In this document: piece after piece, positions 56,118 to 64,000 of the stretch
Layout of the letters: each line of letters begins with the position of its first letter
Position numbering within the stretch: the first letter of the stretch is position 1
DNA from: Sandaracinus sp.
Lineage (GTDB): Bacteria > Myxococcota_A > Polyangia > Polyangiales > Houyiibacteriaceae
Direction of reading: 5' to 3'
Assembly (NCBI GenBank): GCA_002699025.1
Contig: PABA01000002.1
Location: 49,812-113,811 of the forward strand
DNA length: 64,000 nt
The notes under the pieces: generated by a model
What the model saw: only the letters and a program-made list of their open reading frames with translations
Database searches by the model: none
Told to the model about the DNA's origin: nothing
Made by a program: the position numbers and the translations under genes

Positions 56118-56767
56118 CCCGCTTCGTTCCCATTCTCTCCGCCCTCGTCGGGCTGACCGCGCTGGCTGGCTGTCGCGGGCAGGTCTCGGAAGAGCCGCCC
56201 ATCGTTCCCATCCGGAACATGTACGACCAGCCGCGCTACGACCCGCTCGAAGAGAGCGACTTCTTCCAGGACGGGCGCACCATGCGGCCGCCGGTCGAGG
56301 GGGCCATCGCCCGCGAGATGGAGCCCGACTCCACCATCGCGACGGGGCGCACCGAAGACGACAGCGCCTGGCTGCTCGAGGTGCCCGCGCAGGTCGTGCA
56401 GCGCGGTGGCGGCATGGAAGCCGTCGTCGAGCGGGGCCAGGATCGCTACGAGATCTACTGCGCCCCCTGCCACGGCGTCGCCGGTGACGCCGAGGGCCTG
56501 GTCGCGAACCGGGCCGTCGAGCGGGGCTTCGCGACCCTGAAGCCGCCGAGCTTCCACGACGACCGCATCCGCCACATGCCCGACGGTCAGCTCTACGCGA
56601 CCATCACCAACGGTATCCGCAACATGCCGAGCTACCGGCACAACGTCCCGCAGGACGATCGCTGGGCCATCGTCACCTACGTGCGGGCCCTCCAGATCAG
56701 CCAGGCCTCGCGCTCCACGGCGATGAACGACGCCACGGCCGCGGGCTCCGAGGAGGCGACGCAGTGA
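56114..56767 (+). CDS. actE: alternative complex III subunit ActE, monoheme cytochrome c lipoprotein
   Basis: 217 residues. Lipoprotein signal with LTALAGC (Cys20), then a cytochrome c domain with CAPCHGV (heme) near residue 115 and a distal Met candidate in GIRNMPSY. It is a peripheral heme subunit of ACIII. The stop overlaps the GTG of actF. Confidence 0.94.
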   Translation: MTRFVPILSALVGLTALAGCRGQVSEEPPIVPIRNMYDQPRYDPLEESDFFQDGRTMRPPVEGAIAREMEPDSTIATGRTEDDSAWLLEVPAQVVQRGGGMEAVVERGQDRYEIYCAPCHGVAGDAEGLVANRAVERGFATLKPPSFHDDRIRHMPDGQLYATITNGIRNMPSYRHNVPQDDRWAIVTYVRALQISQASRSTAMNDATAAGSEEATQ

Positions 56768-58212
56768 GCGCCGAGAAGAAGACGGGTGGCAAGAAGCCCA
56801 CCTACCGCATCCCCGAGAGCGACGGCTTCTGGGCCAAGACCAGCTGGCAGGCCTCCGCCGTGCTCGCGCTGGTCGGCCTGGGCCTCTGCGTCTTCGGCTT
56901 CACGCAGAACCCCGAGCGCTTCGGCTACGCCTACCTCTTCGGGTTCTTCACCGTCCTCACCTTTGCCTTCGGTGGCCTCTTCTACGTGCTCGCGCTCCAC
57001 TTCACGGGCGGGCACTGGGGGCTCACGGCGCGCCGGCTCGCCGAGATCATCGGCCTGAGCGTCGTGCCCACGGCCATCCTGGCCATCCCGCTCTTCGCGG
57101 GCGTCGCCACGGGCACCTTCGACCTCTACGACGAGTGGATGGGCAGCCACCACGGCGGCCACGGCGAGGAGCACGGTGGTGAGCACGGCGAGGAGCACGG
57201 CGACGACCACGCCGAGCCGGCCGAAGGGGAGGGCGCTCACGGTGAGGCCGAGGAGCACGGCTCCCTCTTCGCCCCGAGCGTGGCCCGCGCCCAGGAGTTC
57301 CCTCCGCAGGTGGATCCGCAGCCGCCGATCCGCAGCCACGAGGTGCACACGCCCCAGATGGAGGCCGCGCACCACCACATCATCGAGCACAAGTCGGGCT
57401 ACCTGAACCAGGGCCGCTGGTTCGGCTTCGCGGCGCTCTACTTCCTCATCTGGATCGGCCTCGCGGTCTTCTACTTCCGGAGCAGCGTCAAGCAGGACGA
57501 TGCGCCGAAGAAGGAGCGCTTCGAGCTCACGAACAAGATGAAGAAGGTCTCGGCCCTCGGCGCCATCGCCTTCGGTCTCTCGCTCACCTTCGCCGCCTTC
57601 GACTGGCTGATGGCCCTCGAGGGGAGCTGGTACTCGACCATCTTCGGCGTCGTCATCTTCGCCGGCTCGGCCGTCGCCGTGCTCGCCCTGATCATCGTGC
57701 TCGGTATCGGCCTGCACCGGAAGGGCCACATCGGGAACGCCCTGAACGTCGAGCACTTCCACGACCTCGGGAAGCTCATGTTCGGCTTCATGTGCTTCTG
57801 GGCCTACGTGAGCTTCAGCCAGTGGATGCTGATCTGGTACGCGGGCATCCCGGAGGAGCAGACCTGGTACCACAAGCGCTGGCAGGACGGCTGGAAGGCC
57901 TGGGCGCTCTTCATGATGATCGGCCACTTCGGCCTGCCCTTCTACTTCCTCATCTCGCGCATCGTGAAGCGGAACCTCGGGATGCTGCGCCTCGGCGCCA
58001 TCTGGCTCATCTTCATGCACGTCTGCGACATCTACGTCTTCGTGCTGCCGCAGTACGGCGGGTTCGGCCCGAGCGCGATCGACTTCGGTGCGCTGCTCTT
58101 CTGCGGCGGCGTGTTCTTCACCTTCGTGTTCCGCATGCTGATGCGCGTCCCCCTCATCCCCCTGGGTGACCCGCGTCTCGAGCGGGCCCTTCACCACCAT
58201 CAGAGCCACTGA
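56764..58212 (+). CDS. actF: alternative complex III subunit ActF with His-rich loop
   Basis: 482 residues, GTG start overlapping actE. NrfD-like membrane protein of about ten helices; the core segments (FAAFDWLMALEGSWYSTIFG, HDLGKLMFGFMCFWAYVSF, QWMLIWYAG) match ActF. Between helices 3 and 4 (residues about 128-166) there is a hydrophilic loop of alternating His, Gly and Glu/Asp, followed by Ala/Glu. It forms the proton-translocating membrane part with ActC. Followed by a small gene after 11 bp. Confidence 0.94.
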   Translation: MSAEKKTGGKKPTYRIPESDGFWAKTSWQASAVLALVGLGLCVFGFTQNPERFGYAYLFGFFTVLTFAFGGLFYVLALHFTGGHWGLTARRLAEIIGLSVVPTAILAIPLFAGVATGTFDLYDEWMGSHHGGHGEEHGGEHGEEHGDDHAEPAEGEGAHGEAEEHGSLFAPSVARAQEFPPQVDPQPPIRSHEVHTPQMEAAHHHIIEHKSGYLNQGRWFGFAALYFLIWIGLAVFYFRSSVKQDDAPKKERFELTNKMKKVSALGAIAFGLSLTFAAFDWLMALEGSWYSTIFGVVIFAGSAVAVLALIIVLGIGLHRKGHIGNALNVEHFHDLGKLMFGFMCFWAYVSFSQWMLIWYAGIPEEQTWYHKRWQDGWKAWALFMMIGHFGLPFYFLISRIVKRNLGMLRLGAIWLIFMHVCDIYVFVLPQYGGFGPSAIDFGALLFCGGVFFTFVFRMLMRVPLIPLGDPRLERALHHHQSH

Positions 58213-58223
58213 CGGAGCAAGAG

Positions 58224-58754
58224 ATGGCTGGTCCCGGATTCGACGACACCTCCACGCGCGACAAGACCATCGTCTTCTGGACGGTCCTGAGCTGCGTGGT
58301 CCTCCTGAGCCTGATCCCGCTCTTCCACAGCTACTTCAACTCCATGACCGACGCGGAGTTGGAGGCGAAGGTGCTGGAGCGTGACGACGACGGCGACGGC
58401 GAGGTCGACTACCTCGCCGAGCGCAACCGCACGGTCGCCGAGCATCGCGCCCTCCTCCGGGAGGCGCCCATCAGCATCGAGGCGGCCAAGGCGCAGCTCG
58501 CGAGCCGCGGGCGGAACGTCCCGGTCGTCCGGCCGCGGCGCAACGACGACCTCGGGACCGCCGAGGCCGACGCCGTCGCCGCGCTCGACGCCGTGACCGG
58601 CTGGGGCCAGCTCCCGCGCGAAGAGGCGCGGGCCGAGGCCGAGGAGGCGCTCCGGCGTCGCCGCGCGGCCGAGGAGGCTGCCCGCCAACGCGCCCTCGAG
58701 CTCGAGGCCACCGAGGCCGCGGCCGAGGCCGAGGGAGCCACGCCGGCCCCCTGA
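58224..58754 (+). CDS. small membrane protein of unknown function within the respiratory cluster
   Basis: 176 residues. One N-terminal helix (IVFWTVLSCVVLLSLIPLF, about 16-34), then an EF-hand-like DDDGDGEVDYL loop (about 54-64) and a long Ala/Glu/Arg coiled coil at the C-terminus. It has a GGAGCAAGAG ribosome-binding site and lies between actF and sco on the same strand. Its position suggests an accessory or assembly role for ACIII or the oxidase. I do not recognise the family. Confidence 0.65.
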   Translation: MAGPGFDDTSTRDKTIVFWTVLSCVVLLSLIPLFHSYFNSMTDAELEAKVLERDDDGDGEVDYLAERNRTVAEHRALLREAPISIEAAKAQLASRGRNVPVVRPRRNDDLGTAEADAVAALDAVTGWGQLPREEARAEAEEALRRRRAAEEAARQRALELEATEAAAEAEGATPAP

Positions 58755-58804
58755 CGGTTCACCGTCTCCCGCCCTGACCCCACATTTCCGTACGTACGCG
58801 CTCC

Positions 58805-59728
58805 ATGTTCCGACTCCTCCCCATCGTCGCCTTGCTCGTCGGCGTCGCCCTCCAGGCGACCCCGGCCGAGGCGCAGCGTCGCCTGACCGGCGGCGTGGAG
58901 GGGTCCGGCGCGCGCCCGGTGCCGCACCTCGATCGCATCGGGGTGGACGAGCGCCTCGATCAGCAGATGCCCCTCGACGTGCCCTTCCGGGATCACGAGG
59001 GGCGCGAGGTCTCGCTCCGCGACTACGTCGACGGGGAGCGCCCCGTGCTGCTGACCTTCGCGTACCACACCTGTCCCTCCCTCTGCTCCCTCGTCCTCGA
59101 CGCGGCCAAGAACGCCGTGAAGGAGACCGAGTGGACGCCGGGCGACGAGTACCAGGTCGTGACCATCAGCATCGACCCGGACGAGACCGTCCAGGCCGCC
59201 GCGGACAAGCGCCGCGAGGTCCTCGGCGAGCTCGGTCGGGACGGCGCGGACTGGCACTTCCTCGTCGGCTCGCAGGAGGCGATCCAGCGGGTGACGGCCG
59301 CTGCCGGCTACCGCTACTTCTACGACGAGGCCCAGGAGCAGTACGCCCACCCGGCGGCGTTCATGTTCCTCACCCCGGACGGCAAGCTCGCGCGCTACCT
59401 CTACGGGCTGCGGATGGACCGCAGCGACGTGCGCCTCGCCCTCCTCGAGGCCTCCGAGGGGCGTTCCATCTCCACCGGCGAGCGCATCCTCCTCTACTGC
59501 TACGCCTACGACCCCGAGGCCAACTCCTACACCCTCATGGCGTGGAACGTCATGAAGATCGGTGGGGGCCTCACCGCGCTCGCGATGGGGTTCTTCCTCT
59601 TCGTGCTCTGGCGCCGCGAGCGCCGCCGCGGGGGTCTCCTCGAAAACGATTCCGACGTGCCCACCGAGCGTGGTGATACGTCGTCTGGCTCGGCTTCGCT
59701 CCGCGAGCCCAAGCAGGTTGAAGCATGA
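58805..59728 (+). CDS. sco: SCO1/SenC family copper chaperone
   Basis: 307 residues. Signal sequence (LLPIVALLVGVALQATPAEA), then a thioredoxin-like domain with the copper motif CPSLCSLV (residues 97-101 region) and later HPAAFMFLTPDG with the third copper ligand His. It inserts copper into the CuA site of ctaC. Unusually long: after the domain there is a second hydrophobic segment near residues 265-285 and a basic tail, which may anchor it. The stop overlaps the ctaC start (ATGA), linking expression to the oxidase. Confidence 0.93.
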   Translation: MFRLLPIVALLVGVALQATPAEAQRRLTGGVEGSGARPVPHLDRIGVDERLDQQMPLDVPFRDHEGREVSLRDYVDGERPVLLTFAYHTCPSLCSLVLDAAKNAVKETEWTPGDEYQVVTISIDPDETVQAAADKRREVLGELGRDGADWHFLVGSQEAIQRVTAAAGYRYFYDEAQEQYAHPAAFMFLTPDGKLARYLYGLRMDRSDVRLALLEASEGRSISTGERILLYCYAYDPEANSYTLMAWNVMKIGGGLTALAMGFFLFVLWRRERRRGGLLENDSDVPTERGDTSSGSASLREPKQVEA

Positions 59729-60789
59729 CCGAACCGCAGGGAACCGTTCAGCTCCCGCCCCAGCTGTCGACGATCGCGCCCGAAGTCGACGACATGTACT
59801 ACCTGATCTACTGGATCAGCGTCGTCTTCTTCGTCGTGATCACCGGGGCGATGCTGTACTTCATGTACAAGTACCGGCGCCGCCCGGGTCGCAAGGCGAA
59901 GGCGCCGGGGCACGCGACGGCGCTCGAGATCGCCTGGACCGTCGCGCCGCTCTTCCTCCTCGTCTACCTCTTCCACATGGGCTTCCAGACCTACATCCAT
60001 GGGTCGGTGGCTCCGGATGACGCGGTCGACGTGCGCGTCCGCGCGATGCAGTGGAACTGGGAGTTCGAGCATCCGGGCGGGGTCATCGACGAGATGAACC
60101 TCTTCAAGGTGCCCGTGAACAAGCCGGTGCGCGTGATCATGAGCTCGAGCGACGTGCTCCACAGCCTCTTCATCCCGGCCTTCCGGGTGAAGCGCGACGC
60201 CGTCCCGGGCATGTACACCTCGCTCTGGTTCGAGGCGACCGAGCTCACGGACGATCGCGAGTGCGAGGTCGACGCCGACTGCCCCGAGGCCCACCAGTGC
60301 GGCCGGAACGGCACCTGCGCCCTCCCGCTCTTCTGCACCGAGTACTGCGGCGCGCCGCAGAACATCCAGGACTCGGCGGGCCGGAACACCAACCACTCCA
60401 CGATGATGGCCGACGTCCGCGTCATCACGCAGGAGGCCTACCAGGAGTTCCTCGAGCTCGGTCCGCCCCCGCCCCCCGAGTGCGAGGGCTCCGACGACAT
60501 GATGGAGTGCTGGGGCGAGCAGCTCTACGCCGTCAACGGCTGCGTCGGCTGCCACAGCGTCGACGGATCCGCGGGCCCCGCGCCCACCTGGCAGGGCCTC
60601 TGGGGCGCGCAGCGGGCCTTCGATGGTGGCGGCTCGGCGGTCGCCGACGAGAACTACATCCGCGAGTCGATCCTCCAGCCCCAGGCCAACATCGTCGAGG
60701 GCTACACGGCGGTGAACATGCCTCCGTACCGTTTGTCGGACCGGCAGATCGACGCCATCATCGCCTACATGCAGACCCTGAGCGAGTGA
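59725..60789 (+). CDS. ctaC: cytochrome c oxidase subunit II (caa3 type) with two insertions at the CuA site
   Basis: 354 residues. Two membrane helices (about 25-47 and 70-92), the cupredoxin CuA domain, and a C-terminal cytochrome c domain with CVGCHSVD (heme Cys273, Cys276, His277). CuA ligands: His146 in DVLHSLFIP, Cys204 and Cys208 with Glu206 in CTEYCG, then His224 and Met227 in HSTMMAD. Two insertions are unusual: residues about 174-201 containing four cysteines (180, 186, 192, 198) and about 210-223 between CG and HSTM. The fused cytochrome c marks a caa3 oxidase, and ACIII can feed it directly. Confidence 0.95.
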   Translation: MTEPQGTVQLPPQLSTIAPEVDDMYYLIYWISVVFFVVITGAMLYFMYKYRRRPGRKAKAPGHATALEIAWTVAPLFLLVYLFHMGFQTYIHGSVAPDDAVDVRVRAMQWNWEFEHPGGVIDEMNLFKVPVNKPVRVIMSSSDVLHSLFIPAFRVKRDAVPGMYTSLWFEATELTDDRECEVDADCPEAHQCGRNGTCALPLFCTEYCGAPQNIQDSAGRNTNHSTMMADVRVITQEAYQEFLELGPPPPPECEGSDDMMECWGEQLYAVNGCVGCHSVDGSAGPAPTWQGLWGAQRAFDGGGSAVADENYIRESILQPQANIVEGYTAVNMPPYRLSDRQIDAIIAYMQTLSE

Positions 60790-60808
60790 GCAGGGAGCAA
60801 GAAGAATC

Positions 60809-62494
<1,686 letters not shown>

Positions 62495-62503
62495 AGACGG
62501 CCG

Positions 62504-62532
62504 CGCCGCGTCCCCTTCGGGGTGACGCGGCG
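62504..62532. terminator. stable hairpin between ctaD and ctaE
   Basis: CGCCGCGT-CCCC-TTC-GGGG-TG-ACGCGGCG: a 12-bp stem with one two-base bulge, ten bases after the ctaD stop. No U-run, so it may attenuate or protect the upstream message rather than stop it. The rest of the 151-bp gap holds CCCTTTTTCACGG-like sequence and a GGAGAG ribosome-binding site before ctaE. Confidence 0.45.
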
Positions 62533-62645
62533 TCCGGCCCGATGGCGCGGCGCGTGGGCGCTGCGCACCCTTTCAATCACTCCCTTTTTCACGGTTCGGT
62601 ACGGGACGGGGCACGCGCCCCGCAGTTCACAGGAGAGACCCCCCG

Positions 62646-63389
62646 ATGGCTTCCGACGCGCACGCGCACCACGGGCCGGCCTACCTCGCCCACCACTTCG
62701 AGACGCCCGCGCAGCAGTTCGATGCTGCCAAGCTGGGCATGTGGGCGTTCCTGGCGCAGGAGGTGCTGTTCTTCAGCGGCCTCTTCGTCGCCTACGGCAT
62801 CTTCCGCAATTGGTACCCCGAGGCCTTCTCGATCGGCTCGCACCTGCTCGACTGGCAGATGGGCGGCATCAACACCGTCATTCTGCTCGCCTCGAGCTTC
62901 ACGGCGGCCATGGCCGTCCGGGCCTCTCAGGTCGGGGACCGCAAGCAGACGACGATGCTGCTCGGGCTGACCATCGTCTTCGCCTTCGGCTTCATGGTCG
63001 TGAAGTACTTCGAGTACACCCACAAGATCCACGTCGGGATCCTGCCGGGTCAGTACTGGGGGTGCCCCAGCTTCGACTGCGGAACCGCAGCGCCGGAGGC
63101 GTTCGCCGAGGAGGTCGCCGCGGCGATCGACGCGGCCCATCTGAACGCGGGTCCGGGCATGGTGCCCTACCACCTCCGCTCCTTCTTCGGCATCTACTTC
63201 GTGATGACCGGCCTCCACGGTATCCACGTGCTCATCGGCATCGGCCTCATCGCGTGGATCATGCGGCGCAACCAGAAGGGCGAGTTCAGCGCCGACTACA
63301 ACACCCCGGTCGACATCGTCGCCCTCTACTGGCACCTGGTCGACCTCATCTGGATCTACCTCTTCCCGCTCCTCTACCTCATCGACTGA
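62646..63389 (+). CDS. ctaE: cytochrome c oxidase subunit III
   Basis: 247 residues, ATG with a GGAGAG ribosome-binding site. Subunit III motifs: LGMWAFLAQEVLFFSGLFVAY, WYPEAFSIGSHLLDW, and a C-terminal TGLHGIHVLIGIGLI and WHLVDLIWIYLFPLLYLI. Six or so membrane helices. An extra soluble loop (about 140-175) contains a small Cys pair (CPSFDC). Completes the oxidase core with ctaC and ctaD. Confidence 0.96.
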   Translation: MASDAHAHHGPAYLAHHFETPAQQFDAAKLGMWAFLAQEVLFFSGLFVAYGIFRNWYPEAFSIGSHLLDWQMGGINTVILLASSFTAAMAVRASQVGDRKQTTMLLGLTIVFAFGFMVVKYFEYTHKIHVGILPGQYWGCPSFDCGTAAPEAFAEEVAAAIDAAHLNAGPGMVPYHLRSFFGIYFVMTGLHGIHVLIGIGLIAWIMRRNQKGEFSADYNTPVDIVALYWHLVDLIWIYLFPLLYLID

Positions 63390-63433
63390 GCGAGTGACGG
63401 CGAGAGAACCTCTTCTTCGGTTGGGAAACGACG

Positions 63434-64000
63434 ATGGCTGACTCCCACGCGCACGACGACCACGGCGACGACTACATGCCGCACGTCCACATCACCTCGG
63501 CGAAGGTGTATGCGGGCATCTTCGGGGCGCTCCTCCTCCTCACGGGCCTCACGGTCGCGGCCTACCGCGTCCGGCTCGGGGAGTGGAACCTCTTCGTCGC
63601 GGTGGTGATCGCGACCATGAAGGCGGCCCTGGTGATGGGCTTCTTCATGCACCTCCACTACGAGAAGACCTTCAACAAGCTGGTCTTCCTCGGCTCGTTC
63701 ATTTTCGTGGCCGTGTTCCTCGGCTACACGATCAACGACACCGGGCACCGGGGCCGCCAACAGAGCATGACGGGTCTGCGGGTGGATCCGGCGACGGGCC
63801 AGTACGCGCACGGCACGGCGGATCTGGTGGCGAATGGGGGGCTCTTCCAGCCGCTGCCCGGCTACGCCGCGGCGCCCACGGCCGAGGCCGAGGCCGAGGC
63901 GGCCGCGGAGACCCCGGCTGCCGAGGAGGCTGCGCCTGCCGAGGACGCTGCGCCCGCCGAGGAAGCTGCGCCCGCCGAGGAGGCCGCGCCCGCCGAGGAG
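63434..64000 (+). CDS. ctaF: cytochrome c oxidase subunit IV-type protein (3' partial)
   Basis: Open to the window edge; 189 residues are visible from the ATG at 63434. His/Asp-rich start (HAHDDHGDD), then three hydrophobic segments (about 25-45, 53-74, 80-98) with MGFFMHLHYEKTFNKLV, the pattern of bacterial caa3/bo3-type subunit IV (usually about 100 residues). Unlike those it continues with a soluble part and an Ala/Pro/Glu repeat (EEAAPAEEAAPAEE) that runs off the window. The tail may anchor a cytochrome or partner; the end is not seen. It follows ctaE after 44 bp. Confidence 0.85.
   Translation, partial: MADSHAHDDHGDDYMPHVHITSAKVYAGIFGALLLLTGLTVAAYRVRLGEWNLFVAVVIATMKAALVMGFFMHLHYEKTFNKLVFLGSFIFVAVFLGYTINDTGHRGRQQSMTGLRVDPATGQYAHGTADLVANGGLFQPLPGYAAAPTAEAEAEAAAETPAAEEAAPAEDAAPAEEAAPAEEAAPAEE

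Overview
The window is very GC-rich, compact, single-chromosome-type bacterial DNA. Several things together point to a myxobacterium of the Polyangia/Sandaracinaceae kind (phylum Myxococcota): three Hanks-type Ser/Thr kinases with HRD-V-SP or HQD-V-SP style loops, a short Mxan-type PilZ protein, a DUF4388 domain, a TIGR04551-like outer-membrane protein, an FG-GAP/ASPIC-UnbV lipoprotein, an alternative complex III (ACIII) operon next to a caa3 oxidase operon, and many GTG starts. This assignment is inference from gene content. I see no insertion sequence, prophage, CRISPR array or plasmid function.

Layout. 1-3147 (+): end of a TIGR04551-like barrel protein, then radA. 3185-22642 (-): a secreted zincin-like protein, gmk, yicC, a DUF507 gene, mlaC, a tolC-family gene, ompH/skp, bamA, lolD, a lolC/E permease, lysS, prfB (with its programmed frameshift intact), a TPR-like protein, a Ser/Thr kinase and a PilZ gene. 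The skp-bamA-lolD-lolCE block is an outer-membrane biogenesis cluster. 22932-36978 (+): an ECF-type sigma factor with a membrane partner protein, a 1,315-residue kinase/AAA ATPase/TPR signalling protein, an S1-domain RNA-binding protein, tRNA-Val(CAC) with its own promoter and terminator, and a short-chain acyl-CoA set (thiolase, a PEP-synthase-like remnant, 3-hydroxyacyl-CoA dehydrogenase, crotonase). 37187-47919 (-): FG-GAP/ASPIC lipoprotein, small membrane protein, xth, ridA, then the anabolic group serA-hisZ-purA and a kinase carrying GYF_2-like and DUF4388-like modules. 48102-64000 (+): O-methyltransferase, a small exported protein, ACIII genes actABCDEF, a small membrane protein, sco, ctaC, ctaD, ctaE and the start of a subunit IV gene. 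This last block encodes a complete menaquinol-to-oxygen branch: ACIII passes electrons to cytochrome c and the caa3 oxidase, with Sco loading CuA.

Two promoter styles recur and help fix starts: TTGAC-like hexamer, 17 nt, then TAnnnn (bamA, ompH, prfB, S1 gene, tRNA-Val and others), and an extended -10 (TG-N-TAnnnn) ending 5-8 nt before the start codon, which predicts leaderless mRNAs (gmk, yicC, tolC, kinase at 24934, lipoprotein at 39292, O-methyltransferase at 48102). The most unusual proteins are the CtaC with two insertions around its CuA site, the ActD with a 186-residue acidic alanine-rich extension, the ActF with a His-rich loop, the BamA with a highly acidic linker before its POTRA domains, and the LolC/E permease with seven extra membrane segments.
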